From positions 496,001-560,000 of the forward strand of contig NZ_JAAOIR010000001.1 in NCBI RefSeq assembly GCF_011440375.1: a stretch of 64,000 nt of DNA, in the 5' to 3' direction. Of this stretch, positions 38,607 through 47,611 are shown piece after piece (within the stretch, counting starts at the first letter, position 1; every line of letters begins with the position of its first letter). The DNA is from Halorubellus sp. JP-L1. Lineage in GTDB: Archaea > Halobacteriota > Halobacteria > Halobacteriales > Natrialbaceae. The notes beneath the pieces are model-generated. The model made no database searches, was not told the DNA's origin, and saw only the letters and a program-made list of their open reading frames with translations. A program made the translations under genes and the position numbers.

Positions 38607-39827
38607 CTACGCCTCACGCGCCGCGGGTGCGTGACGGAGCGCCTCGACCGCCGGCAACTCGCCGTTCGTCAACATCTGGAGGCAGGCACCGCCACCCGTC
38701 GACAGGTGATCGAACCCCTCCAGGTCGAACTTCCGGATGGCCGCCGCGGTGTCGCCGCCGCCGACGATGCTGTACGTCGGGTTGCTCGCGGCCGCGTAGA
38801 GCTCTCGCGTTCCGTTCTCGAACAGCGAGTCCTCGAACACGCCAGCCGGCCCGTTCAGGACGACGGTCTCCGCAGACTCGAGGACGTCGCGGTACATGCG
38901 GATCGTCTCGCTCCCGACGTCCATCGCCGCCTCGTCCTCGCGACCCGGGAGTGCGTTCAACCCGAGTTCGTGGCGTTCGCCGTCGCGTTCCACGGCGACG
39001 TCCTGCGGGAACCGGATTGCGTCCCCGTGCGCATCGAGGAGGTCCGCCGCCCGATCGATCTCGTCCCAGTACCCCTGATCGTAGATGAAGTCCGAGGAGG
39101 CGTCGCCGACGTCGACGCCGTCCGCGAGCAGGAAGACGTTCCCGACGACGCCCGTCGTCAGGACCGAGTCCGCCATCCCGGACTCGAGGACGTCCCACGC
39201 CACGTCGATGGAGTCACTCACCTTCGCGCCCCCGAGCAAGTACACGCGCGGGCGCGGCGTCTCGTCGACGTTCCCGAGGACGTCGATCTCGGCCTCCATC
39301 ACGCGACCCATGTAACTCGGGAGGTGCTGCGGGAACCCGACGAGCGACGGCTGGGAGCGATGCGCGGCCGCGAACGCGTCGTTCACGTAACAGTCGAGGA
39401 CGGGAACGAGGCCGGTGACGAGGTGCGTGTCGCCCGCCGCCGCGGGCTCGAACTCCATGTACTCCTCGCTGTAGAAGCGCGTGTTCTCGAGGACGAGCAC
39501 CTCGCCGGCCTCGAGCGCGTCGACGCGATCGCGAGCCTGCTGGTTGCAGGTCGCGTCGAGGTAGGAGACGGGTGCGTCGAGGAGGTCGTCGAACCGGTCG
39601 GCGTGCGGCCGCAGTCGCCCGAACTGGTCGCCGCCAGGGCGACCCTGGTGGGCGAGGACGACGACGCGGCCGCCGCGGCCGGCGATCTCTGCGAGCGTGT
39701 CGTGGTGGGCCTGGAGGCGCGCGTCGTCGGCGAGCGCGCCGTCCGCTTCGAGTGGACTGTTCACGTCCACGCGGACCGCGACGGCGGCACCGTCGAGGGT
39801 GGCGTCGTCCAGGGTCTCCAACGGCAT
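38607..39827 (-). CDS. pgk: Phosphoglycerate kinase
   Basis: 406 residues, the family's normal length. Conserved blocks: 'VRVDVNSPLE' (substrate site, haloarchaeal version), 'VLAHQGRPGG', 'VLENTRFYSEE', 'DCYVNDAFAAAHRSQPS', 'PRVYLLGGAKVSDSI', 'SIVGGGDTAAAI' and 'HLSTGGGACLQML' (hinge/ATP site). The enzyme moves phosphate between 1,3-bisphosphoglycerate and ADP. Start taken at the ATG at 39827, where the protein begins at the expected domain; longer upstream frame lacks conservation. Confidence 0.95.
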   Translation of the reverse strand: MPLETLDDATLDGAAVAVRVDVNSPLEADGALADDARLQAHHDTLAEIAGRGGRVVVLAHQGRPGGDQFGRLRPHADRFDDLLDAPVSYLDATCNQQARDRVDALEAGEVLVLENTRFYSEEYMEFEPAAAGDTHLVTGLVPVLDCYVNDAFAAAHRSQPSLVGFPQHLPSYMGRVMEAEIDVLGNVDETPRPRVYLLGGAKVSDSIDVAWDVLESGMADSVLTTGVVGNVFLLADGVDVGDASSDFIYDQGYWDEIDRAADLLDAHGDAIRFPQDVAVERDGERHELGLNALPGREDEAAMDVGSETIRMYRDVLESAETVVLNGPAGVFEDSLFENGTRELYAAASNPTYSIVGGGDTAAAIRKFDLEGFDHLSTGGGACLQMLTNGELPAVEALRHAPAAREA

Positions 39828-40240
39828 GATTGGGGTTCCGCGGGGGCCGGTGAAAGACCTTTCTTTGTTCGACCAGGGGATATGACAGAAGCTACCGAGG
39901 GGTGTGACAGCACGCTGAACGAACGACCGGTGACGGCGGCGGTCGTACGGGTCCTTCGTGGGGGTATTCGGCAGTTCTGGGCGTCTCGCTGCCGACGGTC
40001 GGTTCGACGGACCGTCGAGAGATCTCGTCTGAATCTGATACGTCCTGTCCAGGAGCGGCTGTCGTGACCGCCTCGCAGCCACCGGGCAGGCGTCAGAAAC
40101 CCGACGTAGTAAGCGGGCGGAATCGAATGGGCCGGAGTTCGAAAAGCGCCGCACTCACAGCCACCAGCTATGCGCTTTTCCTGATAGGTCGGGCAAGACT
40201 TAACTATCTCCTTGTCGCGCATTCTTTGTAAGACACACAC
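39828..40240. other. 413-base divergent promoter region (pgk / livH)
   Basis: No gene seen. The AT-rich CTTAACTATC at about 40199-40208 lies 33 bases before the livH ATG and is a good TATA candidate. The rest holds the leftward pgk promoter and nothing else I can support. Confidence 0.5.
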
Positions 40241-41359
40241 ATGGGAGCATCCGAATCGGTAACCAGAGGCAGAGAGCTCATCCTCGAGAAGCCGATGACA
40301 GCCGCGCTCGTCTTCATCGGCGTCGTCCTGCTGCTGGACATGCTACGCCAGCTCGTCACCGGTGACCTCGCCATCTCCGGCGTCATCGGCCTCGTCAAGG
40401 ACGGCCTCATGCGGGGGCTCGTCATCGGCCTGGCGGGCATCGGCCTCTCGATGACGTACAGCATCCTGAACTTCGCGAACTTCGCGCACGGTGACTACAT
40501 CACCGCCGGCGCGTTCTCCGGCTGGTCCGTAACGTACCTCATCGCCGGCGGATTCGGCGCCGAAGCGAACATCGGTTCGCTCGCGCTCGTCGGTGCAGGC
40601 GGCTCCGTCTTCGGTGGCGCGCTCGGCATCAACGTCGTCGACACGCCGATCGCAGTCCTCGTCGGGCTCCTGGTCGCCGGCGGACTCACCATCGGCCTCG
40701 CGCTGTTCATCGACCGGTTCATGTTCAAGCCGATACGCGACGCCGGCGGCATCCCGCTGCTCATCACGAGCATCGGCGTGGCGTTCGCGCTCCGGTACCT
40801 CATCCTGTTCGTGTTCGACTCGAGCACGCGCGGCACGACCGCCGCCGGGAGCGTCCCCGGCATCCGGCCGCTCGTCCTCGACGGTACCGTCCCGCTCACG
40901 CTCCACGACGGCTTCCTCGTCCTCGTCGCGGGCGGACTGATGCTCGGCGTGCACGTCCTCCTGCAGCGCACGAAGCTCGGGAAGGCGATGCGTGCGATGT
41001 CCGACGACGAATCGCTCGCCCGCATCACGGGCATCCCGACTGAGCGCGTCGTCCGCTCGACGTGGATCATCGGCGGCGGCCTCACCGGCATCGCGGGATA
41101 CATGTTCGTGCTCTGGAAGGGCACCCTGAGCTGGAACGACGGCTGGCTGCTGCTCCTGCTCATCTTCGCAGCGGTCATCCTCGGCGGCATCGGGTCCGTC
41201 TACGGCGCGATCCTCGGCGGCCTCGTCATCGGCCTCACGGCGTCGACGGCCGTCATCTGGATCCCGTCCGGGTTCGCGCGCGCTGCCGCGTTCGTCGTCA
41301 TGATCCTCGTCCTGGTCGTCCGTCCACAGGGGCTGTTCTCAGGGAGGTCGACAGCATGA
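40241..41359 (+). CDS. livH: Branched-chain-type amino-acid ABC transporter permease LivH
   Basis: 372 residues with about eight hydrophobic spans and the LivH motif 'LMRGLVIGLAGIGLSMTYSILNFANFAHGDYITAGAFSGW'. The C-terminal coupling region 'GTLSWNDGWLLLLLIFAAVILGGIGSVYGAILGGLVIGL' contacts the ATPase. Start chosen at the ATG at 40241 after a TATA-like sequence. First gene of livHMGF, with ATGA overlaps along the operon. Substrate is not certain: Leu/Ile/Val, glutamate or similar; the nearby glutamate-degrading operon is suggestive but not proof. Confidence 0.92.
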   Translation: MGASESVTRGRELILEKPMTAALVFIGVVLLLDMLRQLVTGDLAISGVIGLVKDGLMRGLVIGLAGIGLSMTYSILNFANFAHGDYITAGAFSGWSVTYLIAGGFGAEANIGSLALVGAGGSVFGGALGINVVDTPIAVLVGLLVAGGLTIGLALFIDRFMFKPIRDAGGIPLLITSIGVAFALRYLILFVFDSSTRGTTAAGSVPGIRPLVLDGTVPLTLHDGFLVLVAGGLMLGVHVLLQRTKLGKAMRAMSDDESLARITGIPTERVVRSTWIIGGGLTGIAGYMFVLWKGTLSWNDGWLLLLLIFAAVILGGIGSVYGAILGGLVIGLTASTAVIWIPSGFARAAAFVVMILVLVVRPQGLFSGRSTA

Positions 41360-42765
41360 GCGACACCGAAGACGGGGGTGGGTACGGGCAGTCCGAGGAG
41401 GAGCAGCGAGCCGTCGTCATGGGCATCGACTTCGGGAACGACTCGAACATGCTCATCACGCTCCTCGTCGGCGTGTTCGCGCTCTACCTGATCGGCGGCG
41501 TCGTCATCGGTCTCCCGTTCCGCGGGCTCATGAACCAGATCGGTCAGTTGACGTTCTGGATCGCGGTGTTCGCGATGGCGGCACTCGCCCTCAACCTCCA
41601 CTGGGGGTACACGGGCCTGTTCAACATCGGTATCGTCGGGTTCATGGCGACCGGCGTCTACATCACCGGCGTCCTCTCCAAGCCCGTGTTCGGGTCGGGG
41701 ACGAGCGCCGCCGAGGTCGGCGGCTTCGGACTGCCGCTGATCGTCGGGATCGCCGGCGGGATGGCCGCGGCAGCGATCCTCGGCCTCATCACTGCGCTGC
41801 CCGCACTCAGACTCCGCGCGGACTACCTCGCGATCGTCACGATCGCGCTCTCGGAGATCGTCCGGTTCTCACTGCTCTCGGACACCCTGAGCGGCGCGGA
41901 CGTCGCCGGCTACCGGGTCGGTCTCGGTGGCGGTGACGGCCTCATCCTCGACTACGGCGACCCGCTCGAGATCTTCGTTCGCACCCTGAGTTACCCGTTC
42001 GACTTCGTGTTCGGTCAATCCGGGTGGCTCTGGGAGGAGGTGTACATCAACGGGATCGTCGGGTTCGTCAGTAACTACATCCCGACGAATCCAAAGCCCG
42101 TCGTGGACAACTTCGCGTACGCCGCGTTCCTCCTGGTCGTCCTCGGCGGCTTCTACCTCCTCATCACGCGGATCGGGAGTTCGCCGTTCGGTCGCGTCCT
42201 GAAGGCGATCCGCGAGGACGAGGACGTGACGAACGCACTCGGGAAGAATACGAACGTCTTCAAGATCAAGTCGTTCATGGTCGGCTGTGCGCTCATGGGC
42301 CTCATCGGCATCCTCTGGTTCGGGACGCAGGGGTCGGTGACGCCGAACACGTTCCGGCCACGGATCACGTTCTACATCTGGATCGCACTCATCATCGGCG
42401 GTGCCGGGTCGAACACCGGGAGCGTCATGGGTGGCGCGATCTTCGCCGCGTTCCTCTTCCAGGGACCGCGGTACTTCAAGAACATCGTGGAGACGGTGCT
42501 CGGCAACCCGCCGGCACCGTCGAGCTTCGGGCAGGCGCTCCTCCCCATCAGCACGAGCGGGGACGTCTTCCCGCTGCTCATGTACACGCTGGACTCGATC
42601 CGGCAACTCCAGCTGTTCCTGATGGGCGCGGTCCTCATCGTCCTCATGCACCGGCGCCCCGACGGCTTGCTCGGTCATCGCAAGGAGGCCGCGGCGAGCA
42701 TCCCGCTCGGGCGGCCCGGGAAGAAGCAGAAAGAGGTCGCGACGGACGGAGGTGAAGAGCAGTGA
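41356..42765 (+). CDS. livM: Branched-chain-type amino-acid ABC transporter permease LivM
   Basis: 469 residues. A charged N-terminal tail (~30 residues) precedes about eight spans with the LivM pattern 'ALALNLHWGYTGLFNIGIVGFMATGVYITGVLS', the coupling helix 'GKNTNVFKIKSFMVGCALMGLIGILW', and 'IALIIGGAGSNTGSVMGGAIFAAFLF'. The insertion between spans ('VGLGGGDGLILDYGD...') is typical of archaeal members. ATG overlaps livH stop. Confidence 0.92.
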   Translation: MSDTEDGGGYGQSEEEQRAVVMGIDFGNDSNMLITLLVGVFALYLIGGVVIGLPFRGLMNQIGQLTFWIAVFAMAALALNLHWGYTGLFNIGIVGFMATGVYITGVLSKPVFGSGTSAAEVGGFGLPLIVGIAGGMAAAAILGLITALPALRLRADYLAIVTIALSEIVRFSLLSDTLSGADVAGYRVGLGGGDGLILDYGDPLEIFVRTLSYPFDFVFGQSGWLWEEVYINGIVGFVSNYIPTNPKPVVDNFAYAAFLLVVLGGFYLLITRIGSSPFGRVLKAIREDEDVTNALGKNTNVFKIKSFMVGCALMGLIGILWFGTQGSVTPNTFRPRITFYIWIALIIGGAGSNTGSVMGGAIFAAFLFQGPRYFKNIVETVLGNPPAPSSFGQALLPISTSGDVFPLLMYTLDSIRQLQLFLMGAVLIVLMHRRPDGLLGHRKEAAASIPLGRPGKKQKEVATDGGEEQ

Positions 42766-43634
42766 GCGACACCGAGTCCTCCGACGCGCCCGACGGCGAC
42801 GGTAGCGTGACGGTCCCGGACGCCGAGTCGGACGTCGAACTCGACGCCGCCTCAGGGACGGCGGACATGGCTGACGTCCCACTAAAGGTTCGGGACCTCC
42901 GGAAGACGTTCGGCGGCATCACCGCCGTCGACGGCGCCAGCTTCGAGATCGAGAAGGGCAGCATGACGGGTCTCATCGGGCCGAACGGTGCGGGGAAGTC
43001 GTCGACGTTCAACTGCATCACGGGCACGTACACGCCGGACTCCGGCGTCGTGGAGTTCAACGGCGAGGACATCACGGGGCTGGAGCCGTACGAGGTCGCC
43101 GAACGCGGCCTCGTGCGGACGTTCCAGATCGCACGCGAACTCTCGGAGATGACGGTCCTCGAGAACATGATGGTCGCGCCGATGCACCAGCGCGGCGAGT
43201 CGCTCTGGCGGTCGGTGTTCTCCAGGGACGACGTGAAGGCTCAGGAGTCGGAGATCCTCGAGCGCGCGTGGGACACGCTCGAGTTCTTCGACATCGAGCA
43301 CCTCGCGAACGAGTACGCGGGGAACCTCTCCGGCGGGCAACGGAAGCTCCTCGAGCTCGCGCGAGCGCTCTTGACGGACCCGGAGATGCTGCTGTTGGAC
43401 GAACCGTTCGCGGGCGTCAACCCCACGCTCGAGGAACGGCTGCTGGAGCACATCCACGAACTGCGGAACCAGGGGTACACGTTCCTCATCGTCGAGCACG
43501 ACATGGACCTCATCATGCAGAACTGCGAGAAAGTCATCGTGATGCACCAGGGTCGCATCCTCACGGAGGGGACGCCCGAGCACGTCCGGAACAACGAAGA
43601 CGTCATCGAGGCCTACCTCGGAGGTGAGGTATGA
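42762..43634 (+). CDS. livG: Branched-chain-type amino-acid ABC transporter ATPase LivG
   Basis: 290 residues; Walker A 'GPNGAGKSS', Q-loop region, signature 'LSGGQRKLLELARAL', Walker B 'MLLLDEPFAGVNP' and switch His 'IVEHDMDLI'. The first ~40 residues are an acidic extension before 'LKVRDLRKTFGG'. The start at GTG 42762 overlaps livM stop; an internal ATG closer to the domain is possible. It hydrolyses ATP to drive uptake together with LivF. Confidence 0.93.
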   Translation: MSDTESSDAPDGDGSVTVPDAESDVELDAASGTADMADVPLKVRDLRKTFGGITAVDGASFEIEKGSMTGLIGPNGAGKSSTFNCITGTYTPDSGVVEFNGEDITGLEPYEVAERGLVRTFQIARELSEMTVLENMMVAPMHQRGESLWRSVFSRDDVKAQESEILERAWDTLEFFDIEHLANEYAGNLSGGQRKLLELARALLTDPEMLLLDEPFAGVNPTLEERLLEHIHELRNQGYTFLIVEHDMDLIMQNCEKVIVMHQGRILTEGTPEHVRNNEDVIEAYLGGEV

Positions 43635-44455
43635 GCGACGACGCGACCGCGGACGCGACGGACCAGCCGGCGAACGCGAACGAGCCGGCGGGGTCGCCCG
43701 CGGACTCGACGTCCGGGACGAACGCGGCGACGGACGTCACGTTGTACGAGGACAGCATCCTCTCCGTTCGCAACCTGGACGCCGGCTACGGCGACCTCCA
43801 GATCCTCACGGACGTGGACCTGGACGTGAACGACGAGGAGTACGTCACGATCGTCGGCCCGAACGGCGCGGGGAAGTCGACGGTTATGAAGTCCGTGTTC
43901 GGGTTGACGAGCCACATGGGTGGAACCGTCCAGTTCCAGGGCGACGACATCACGGCGATGCGGCCGGAGAACATCATCCACCTGGGTCTCGGGTACGTCC
44001 CGCAGAACGACAACGTGTTCGGGACGCTGACGGTCCGCGAGAACCTGGAGATGGGCGCGTACATCCTCGACGAGGTCCCCCAGGACGCGCTCGAGGAGGT
44101 GTTCGAGCGCTTCCCGATCCTCGAGGAGCGCCAGACCCAGAAGGCGGGGACGCTCTCGGGCGGTCAACAGCAGATGCTCGCGATGGGGCGCGCGCTCATG
44201 CTCGACCCGGAGCTGCTCCTGCTCGACGAGCCGTCGGCCGGACTGGCGCCGGACCTGGTCGCGGAGATGTTCGACAAGATCGACGAGATCAACGAAGCCG
44301 GGACGGCGATCCTGATGGTCGAGCAGAACGCGAAGGAGGCACTCAGTCGCTGCGACCGCGGGTACGTGCTCGTCGACGGGAAGAACCGCTACGAGGACGA
44401 GGGGACGACGCTCCTGAACGACCCGCAGGTCCGCCAGGACTTCCTCGGCGGATAG
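43631..44455 (+). CDS. livF: Branched-chain-type amino-acid ABC transporter ATPase LivF
   Basis: 274 residues, with a ~40-residue acidic N-terminal extension then 'LSVRNLDAGYGDLQILTDVDLDVNDEEYVTIVGPNGAGKSTVMKSVFG'. Signature 'LSGGQQQMLAMGRALMLDPELLLLDEPSAGLAP' and 'ILMVEQNAKEAL' identify LivF. ATG overlaps the livG stop. The binding-protein gene of the set lies beyond a divergent surface-protein gene. Confidence 0.93.
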   Translation: MSDDATADATDQPANANEPAGSPADSTSGTNAATDVTLYEDSILSVRNLDAGYGDLQILTDVDLDVNDEEYVTIVGPNGAGKSTVMKSVFGLTSHMGGTVQFQGDDITAMRPENIIHLGLGYVPQNDNVFGTLTVRENLEMGAYILDEVPQDALEEVFERFPILEERQTQKAGTLSGGQQQMLAMGRALMLDPELLLLDEPSAGLAPDLVAEMFDKIDEINEAGTAILMVEQNAKEALSRCDRGYVLVDGKNRYEDEGTTLLNDPQVRQDFLGG

Positions 44456-44572
44456 CAGTTCAGCCGCCGTTCGCGGCGACTATAACGGAGCCGTCCCACG
44501 CCGCGACCACGGCGCGGCGACTGCCAGTTCGCGACCTCGACGCGGTGACTCCGGTCGCGATGCAATCGCCGT

Positions 44573-45670
44573 TCAGTTCTCGACGATCGTCTCAGCTTCT
44601 TCGGTCGTCGTCTCTTCCTCAGTGGTCGTCTCTGCTTCTTCGGTCGTCGTCTCTTCCTCAGTGGTCGTCTCTGCTTCTTCGGTCGTCGTCTCTTCCTCAG
44701 TGGTCGTCTCTGCTTCTTCGGTCGTCGTTTCCTCCTCAGTGGTCGTCTCAGCTTCTTCGGTCGTCGTCTCTTCCTCAGTGGTCGTCTCGGCTTCCTCGGT
44801 GGTCGTTTCCTCCTCGGTCGTCGTCTCTGCGTCTTCGGTGGTCGTTTCCTCCTCGGTCGTCGTCTCGTTCGCCGGTTCGTCCTCGCCGGGAAGCTGGAGC
44901 GAGAAGGTGGCGTCTTCGGTGACGAGAACCTCGAACGGCGTCTCTGCGGGCGCATCCTCGACGTTCAGGTAGCCGACGGCGAACGCGGAGTACGCCTCGC
45001 CGGCGTCGAGGGAGACGTTGGCGGAGTAGACGACCGGTCCGTCGTCGGTCGCGGTCGCGGGCCGAATCTCGACCGTGTAGTTCCCCGCCGGCACGGCGAC
45101 GTAGTCAGAGCCGTTCTGGAACGTGACGTTGTCCGCGAGGACGACGCTCCCGTTCGCGGCCGTCACGTCGACCGCCGGAGCGTCCGGCGAGAGGTGGACG
45201 ACGCTGATCGCGCTCGTGTCGTTCGCGGGCGTGAACGCATCGTCCTGGTAGCGGACGGGCTCGAAGGACGTGTTCGCGCCCTCGCTAATCTCCCCGGACG
45301 CAGCGATCGTGGTCACGGTCCGCGGTTCGAACGCCACCTCGTCATCGAAGACGACCGTGCTCGCGTTCTCCGCGGCAACGATGCTCACGTTGTACGTCCC
45401 CGCCTGGAGTTCGAGGTACTCGCTGACCGTCCCGAACGAGACGTTCGACGCGACGGTCTCGTTCTCGACGCGCACGTCGACCGCCGGCGCGTCAGGCGAG
45501 GCGTGCAGCACGCGGACGAACGTCGAATCCTGGGTCTCGCCGACCTGCGTCACCTGGTTCGCGTCGGCGTTCGACGGCGCCGATGTCGTCGCGAACGCGA
45601 CGCTACTGCCGACGAGTCCGACGGCGATCAGTATGATCAGTAACTTCCGTGACGTTGGTGTCGATAGCAC
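44573..45670 (-). CDS. DUF4397 surface protein with Thr/Glu repeat tail, 365 aa
   Basis: A signal peptide ('KLLIILIAVGLVGSSVAFA') is followed by two DUF4397 domains (~45-150 and ~150-255), each with 'VxHxSPDAPAVDVxxxN' at the start and beta-strands with 'GTYNVSIVAA...' / 'GNYTVEIRPA...'. The final ~90 residues are seven copies of a 13-residue Thr/Glu unit. No C-terminal membrane segment is seen, so the protein is probably secreted or wall-associated. DUF4397 domains are extracellular, function unknown. It is on the opposite strand to livHMGF. Confidence 0.85.
   Translation of the reverse strand: MLSTPTSRKLLIILIAVGLVGSSVAFATTSAPSNADANQVTQVGETQDSTFVRVLHASPDAPAVDVRVENETVASNVSFGTVSEYLELQAGTYNVSIVAAENASTVVFDDEVAFEPRTVTTIAASGEISEGANTSFEPVRYQDDAFTPANDTSAISVVHLSPDAPAVDVTAANGSVVLADNVTFQNGSDYVAVPAGNYTVEIRPATATDDGPVVYSANVSLDAGEAYSAFAVGYLNVEDAPAETPFEVLVTEDATFSLQLPGEDEPANETTTEEETTTEDAETTTEEETTTEEAETTTEEETTTEEAETTTEEETTTEEAETTTEEETTTEEAETTTEEETTTEEAETTTEEETTTEEAETIVEN
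44591..44863 (-). repeat. Seven tandem 39-base repeats encoding TTTEEETTTEEAE
   Basis: In-frame 39-base units, six nearly identical at the protein level and the first with Asp instead of Glu. The last copies differ slightly in DNA, so some drift has occurred. Copy number could change by slippage without loss of frame. Confidence 0.85.
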
Positions 45671-46075
45671 ACGTACGACAGAGAACGGCGCTACCTTTGT
45701 TATAGAGCGATAAGGCGGACTCCGATTTCGAGCACTCCAGCATAAGTGACCGATACCAGAGATGCGGTGTAACGCCGTCTCGTGCGCCCGCGCCCCGCGG
45801 TCGAACGCGAGTCGGTAACGCGCCGTTCATTCCACCCTCACGAGGGATTTCGCTCAGCCACCAGTCCAGGGCTGCGACTATCTCGTCCGGACCGAACGGG
45901 CGAGTAACGCGACCGTATCGAGCCACGGTCCCTCGACAGCGACCGCTGATCCCTCGACAGCGACCGCACCTGAAGACTCGGGGCGTGCGAGGGCTGCGTA
46001 CTCGGCGAGGCCGTCGCTCCTGGAGACCAGCGGTCGAAAGAAGTACGGGATTCGGTGCGTCGAGTCGTCGCGCGT
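45671..46075. other. 405-base intergenic region
   Basis: No gene seen. A direct repeat TCCCTCGACAGCGACCGC occurs at 45929-45946 and 45950-45967. The DUF4397 promoter should lie at the left side. Nothing continues the binding-protein frame after its stop at 46076. Confidence 0.5.
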
Positions 46076-47371
46076 CTACTGCGAACTCATCGCGTCGCTG
46101 ACGACGGAACTGTACGAGGACTCGCCCTGGTTGAACGCGGTCTGACGGAAGACCTCGCCGTCGAACTCGTCCTCGAACACGCCCGAGAACCGCTCGGAGA
46201 GCTGCTGGCCGTAGTCGTTGTTGACGTACAGCGTCGAGCAGGTTTCGGCTTCGAGCTCCTCGGACGCGAGCTGGGCCATGACGCGACCCTGCAGGCGGTC
46301 CGAGGGCGCGGTCCGGAAGATGAAGTCGTTGTCCTCGAGGTTCGTCACGGACAGCGCGGTCGAGGATGGCGAACAGCCGACGATCTCGTTCGGGATGAGA
46401 ACCTCCTGGCTCACCGGGACGTTCACGCCGGAGGACGCCGTCCCACAGATGTAGGGGTACCCGGCGTTCACAAGGGAGTTCGCCGCGGAGACACCGGACT
46501 GGGAGTTCGTCTCCGTGTCCTCGAGTTGCGTGTCGACCGTGAGGTCGATGTCGGCGTCGTTCACCTGGATCGCGGGGATCTGTGCGGCGTTGATCATCGA
46601 TTCGCCCGTCGATGCGAGCGCGCCCGTCTCCGGCAGGAGGATTCCGACCATGATCTCGCGACCCATACCGCCGGGCATCTCGTCGGCCGACGGCCCGGCA
46701 CCGTCGGGGTTCGAGCCCTCGAAGTTCGAGGTTCCGGTCGTCTCCGTACCGCCGCCCTCGACGAACTCCCACGTCGCGTACGCGGCAGAAGCGGGGTCGC
46801 CGTTCTCGTCGAAGTTAGTCGAACTGGACGCTCCCTGGTAGTTGATGTTCTCGCCGTTCGCGGCCGCCTCGACGCCCTCGACGAAGTTGCCGGGGCCGAC
46901 CTCCATCCCGCCGGGGTTGCACACGTTCCGCATCTGGTCGCGGATCGCCGGCCCGGAGTTCTCGCCGGCTGCGGCGTTCGCGAGGATGCCGATCGCGGTC
47001 GAGTCGTACGACTGCGAGGAGAACACGCCGGGCGATTCGCCGTACTCGTCCTCGTACAGGCTCGTGTACGCTTCCTGGTTCGGGCCGCCCGCTGCCGGTG
47101 CGGTCCCGGTGATGTTGCTCATGTCGTTCCCGACCTGACCCGGGAGGTCGCCGTCGCGGAGGCCGTCCGGGATGAGGATGTCGGTGTCGTCGCTGTAGGA
47201 ACTGTAGTAGTCCCGGAACAGCTGGATGCCGTCCTCTGGGTAGCCGACGACCGTGAGCATGTCCGGACCACCGCCGCCGCCACCGAGCCCACCGATACAG
47301 CCGGCGGTGCTCGCGAGTCCAGCCGCTCCAATGCCACTCAGTACGTCACGTCTTCGCACGTTCCGTGCCAT
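46076..47371 (-). CDS. livJ: Branched-chain-type amino-acid-binding lipoprotein, halves in reversed order
   Basis: 431 residues. Tat-type lipoprotein signal 'RRRDVLSGIGAAGLASTAGC'. The following segment (36-205: 'PDMLTVVGYPEDGIQLFRDYYSSY', 'VFSSQSYDSTAIGILANAAAGENSG', 'NFDENGDPASAAYATWEF') is what the family normally has as its SECOND half. A Gly/Pro/Ser linker (206-238) then leads to the usual FIRST half (239-431: 'IMVGILLPETGALASTGESM', 'CGTASSGVNVPVS', 'FRTAPSDRLQGRVMAQLA', 'LYVNNDYGQQLSERF'). It ends exactly where the normal protein would continue into 'PDMLTVVGYP'. This is a circular permutation of a type I binding protein. It should deliver ligand to LivHMGF. Confidence 0.85.
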   Translation of the reverse strand: MARNVRRRDVLSGIGAAGLASTAGCIGGLGGGGGGPDMLTVVGYPEDGIQLFRDYYSSYSDDTDILIPDGLRDGDLPGQVGNDMSNITGTAPAAGGPNQEAYTSLYEDEYGESPGVFSSQSYDSTAIGILANAAAGENSGPAIRDQMRNVCNPGGMEVGPGNFVEGVEAAANGENINYQGASSSTNFDENGDPASAAYATWEFVEGGGTETTGTSNFEGSNPDGAGPSADEMPGGMGREIMVGILLPETGALASTGESMINAAQIPAIQVNDADIDLTVDTQLEDTETNSQSGVSAANSLVNAGYPYICGTASSGVNVPVSQEVLIPNEIVGCSPSSTALSVTNLEDNDFIFRTAPSDRLQGRVMAQLASEELEAETCSTLYVNNDYGQQLSERFSGVFEDEFDGEVFRQTAFNQGESSYSSVVSDAMSSQ

Positions 47372-47611
47372 GAGACACGATTACAAACCCCGGTGTAATA
47401 AGTCTGACCCCCGAAAACCACGGGCCGTGCGGGGGTTCGTGGAGCACGAATTATCTAGGGTTGTAACCGCGTACGCACGTGTCTGGTAAACTCACCGACG
47501 TGAACTGGTGCAGGGACCGAATTCCATTGCGGCCAGCGAGCGCCCGTCGTCGCGGTTCCGCGGCGACGATTCGACTCCGGCGATCGGACGTCGACTGGCG
47601 GACGTCGCCGG

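Noticed and set aside
41869-42882. Long minus-strand frame across livM/livG
   Set aside because: Low-complexity Arg/Glu translation opposite clear transporter genes.
44591-44863. CRISPR-like periodic repeat
   Set aside because: Units are contiguous with no spacers and lie in frame within a protein-coding gene.
45603-46772. Minus-strand frame overlapping the end of the binding-protein gene
   Set aside because: Arg/Gly-rich and without a fold; it does not continue the permuted binding protein.
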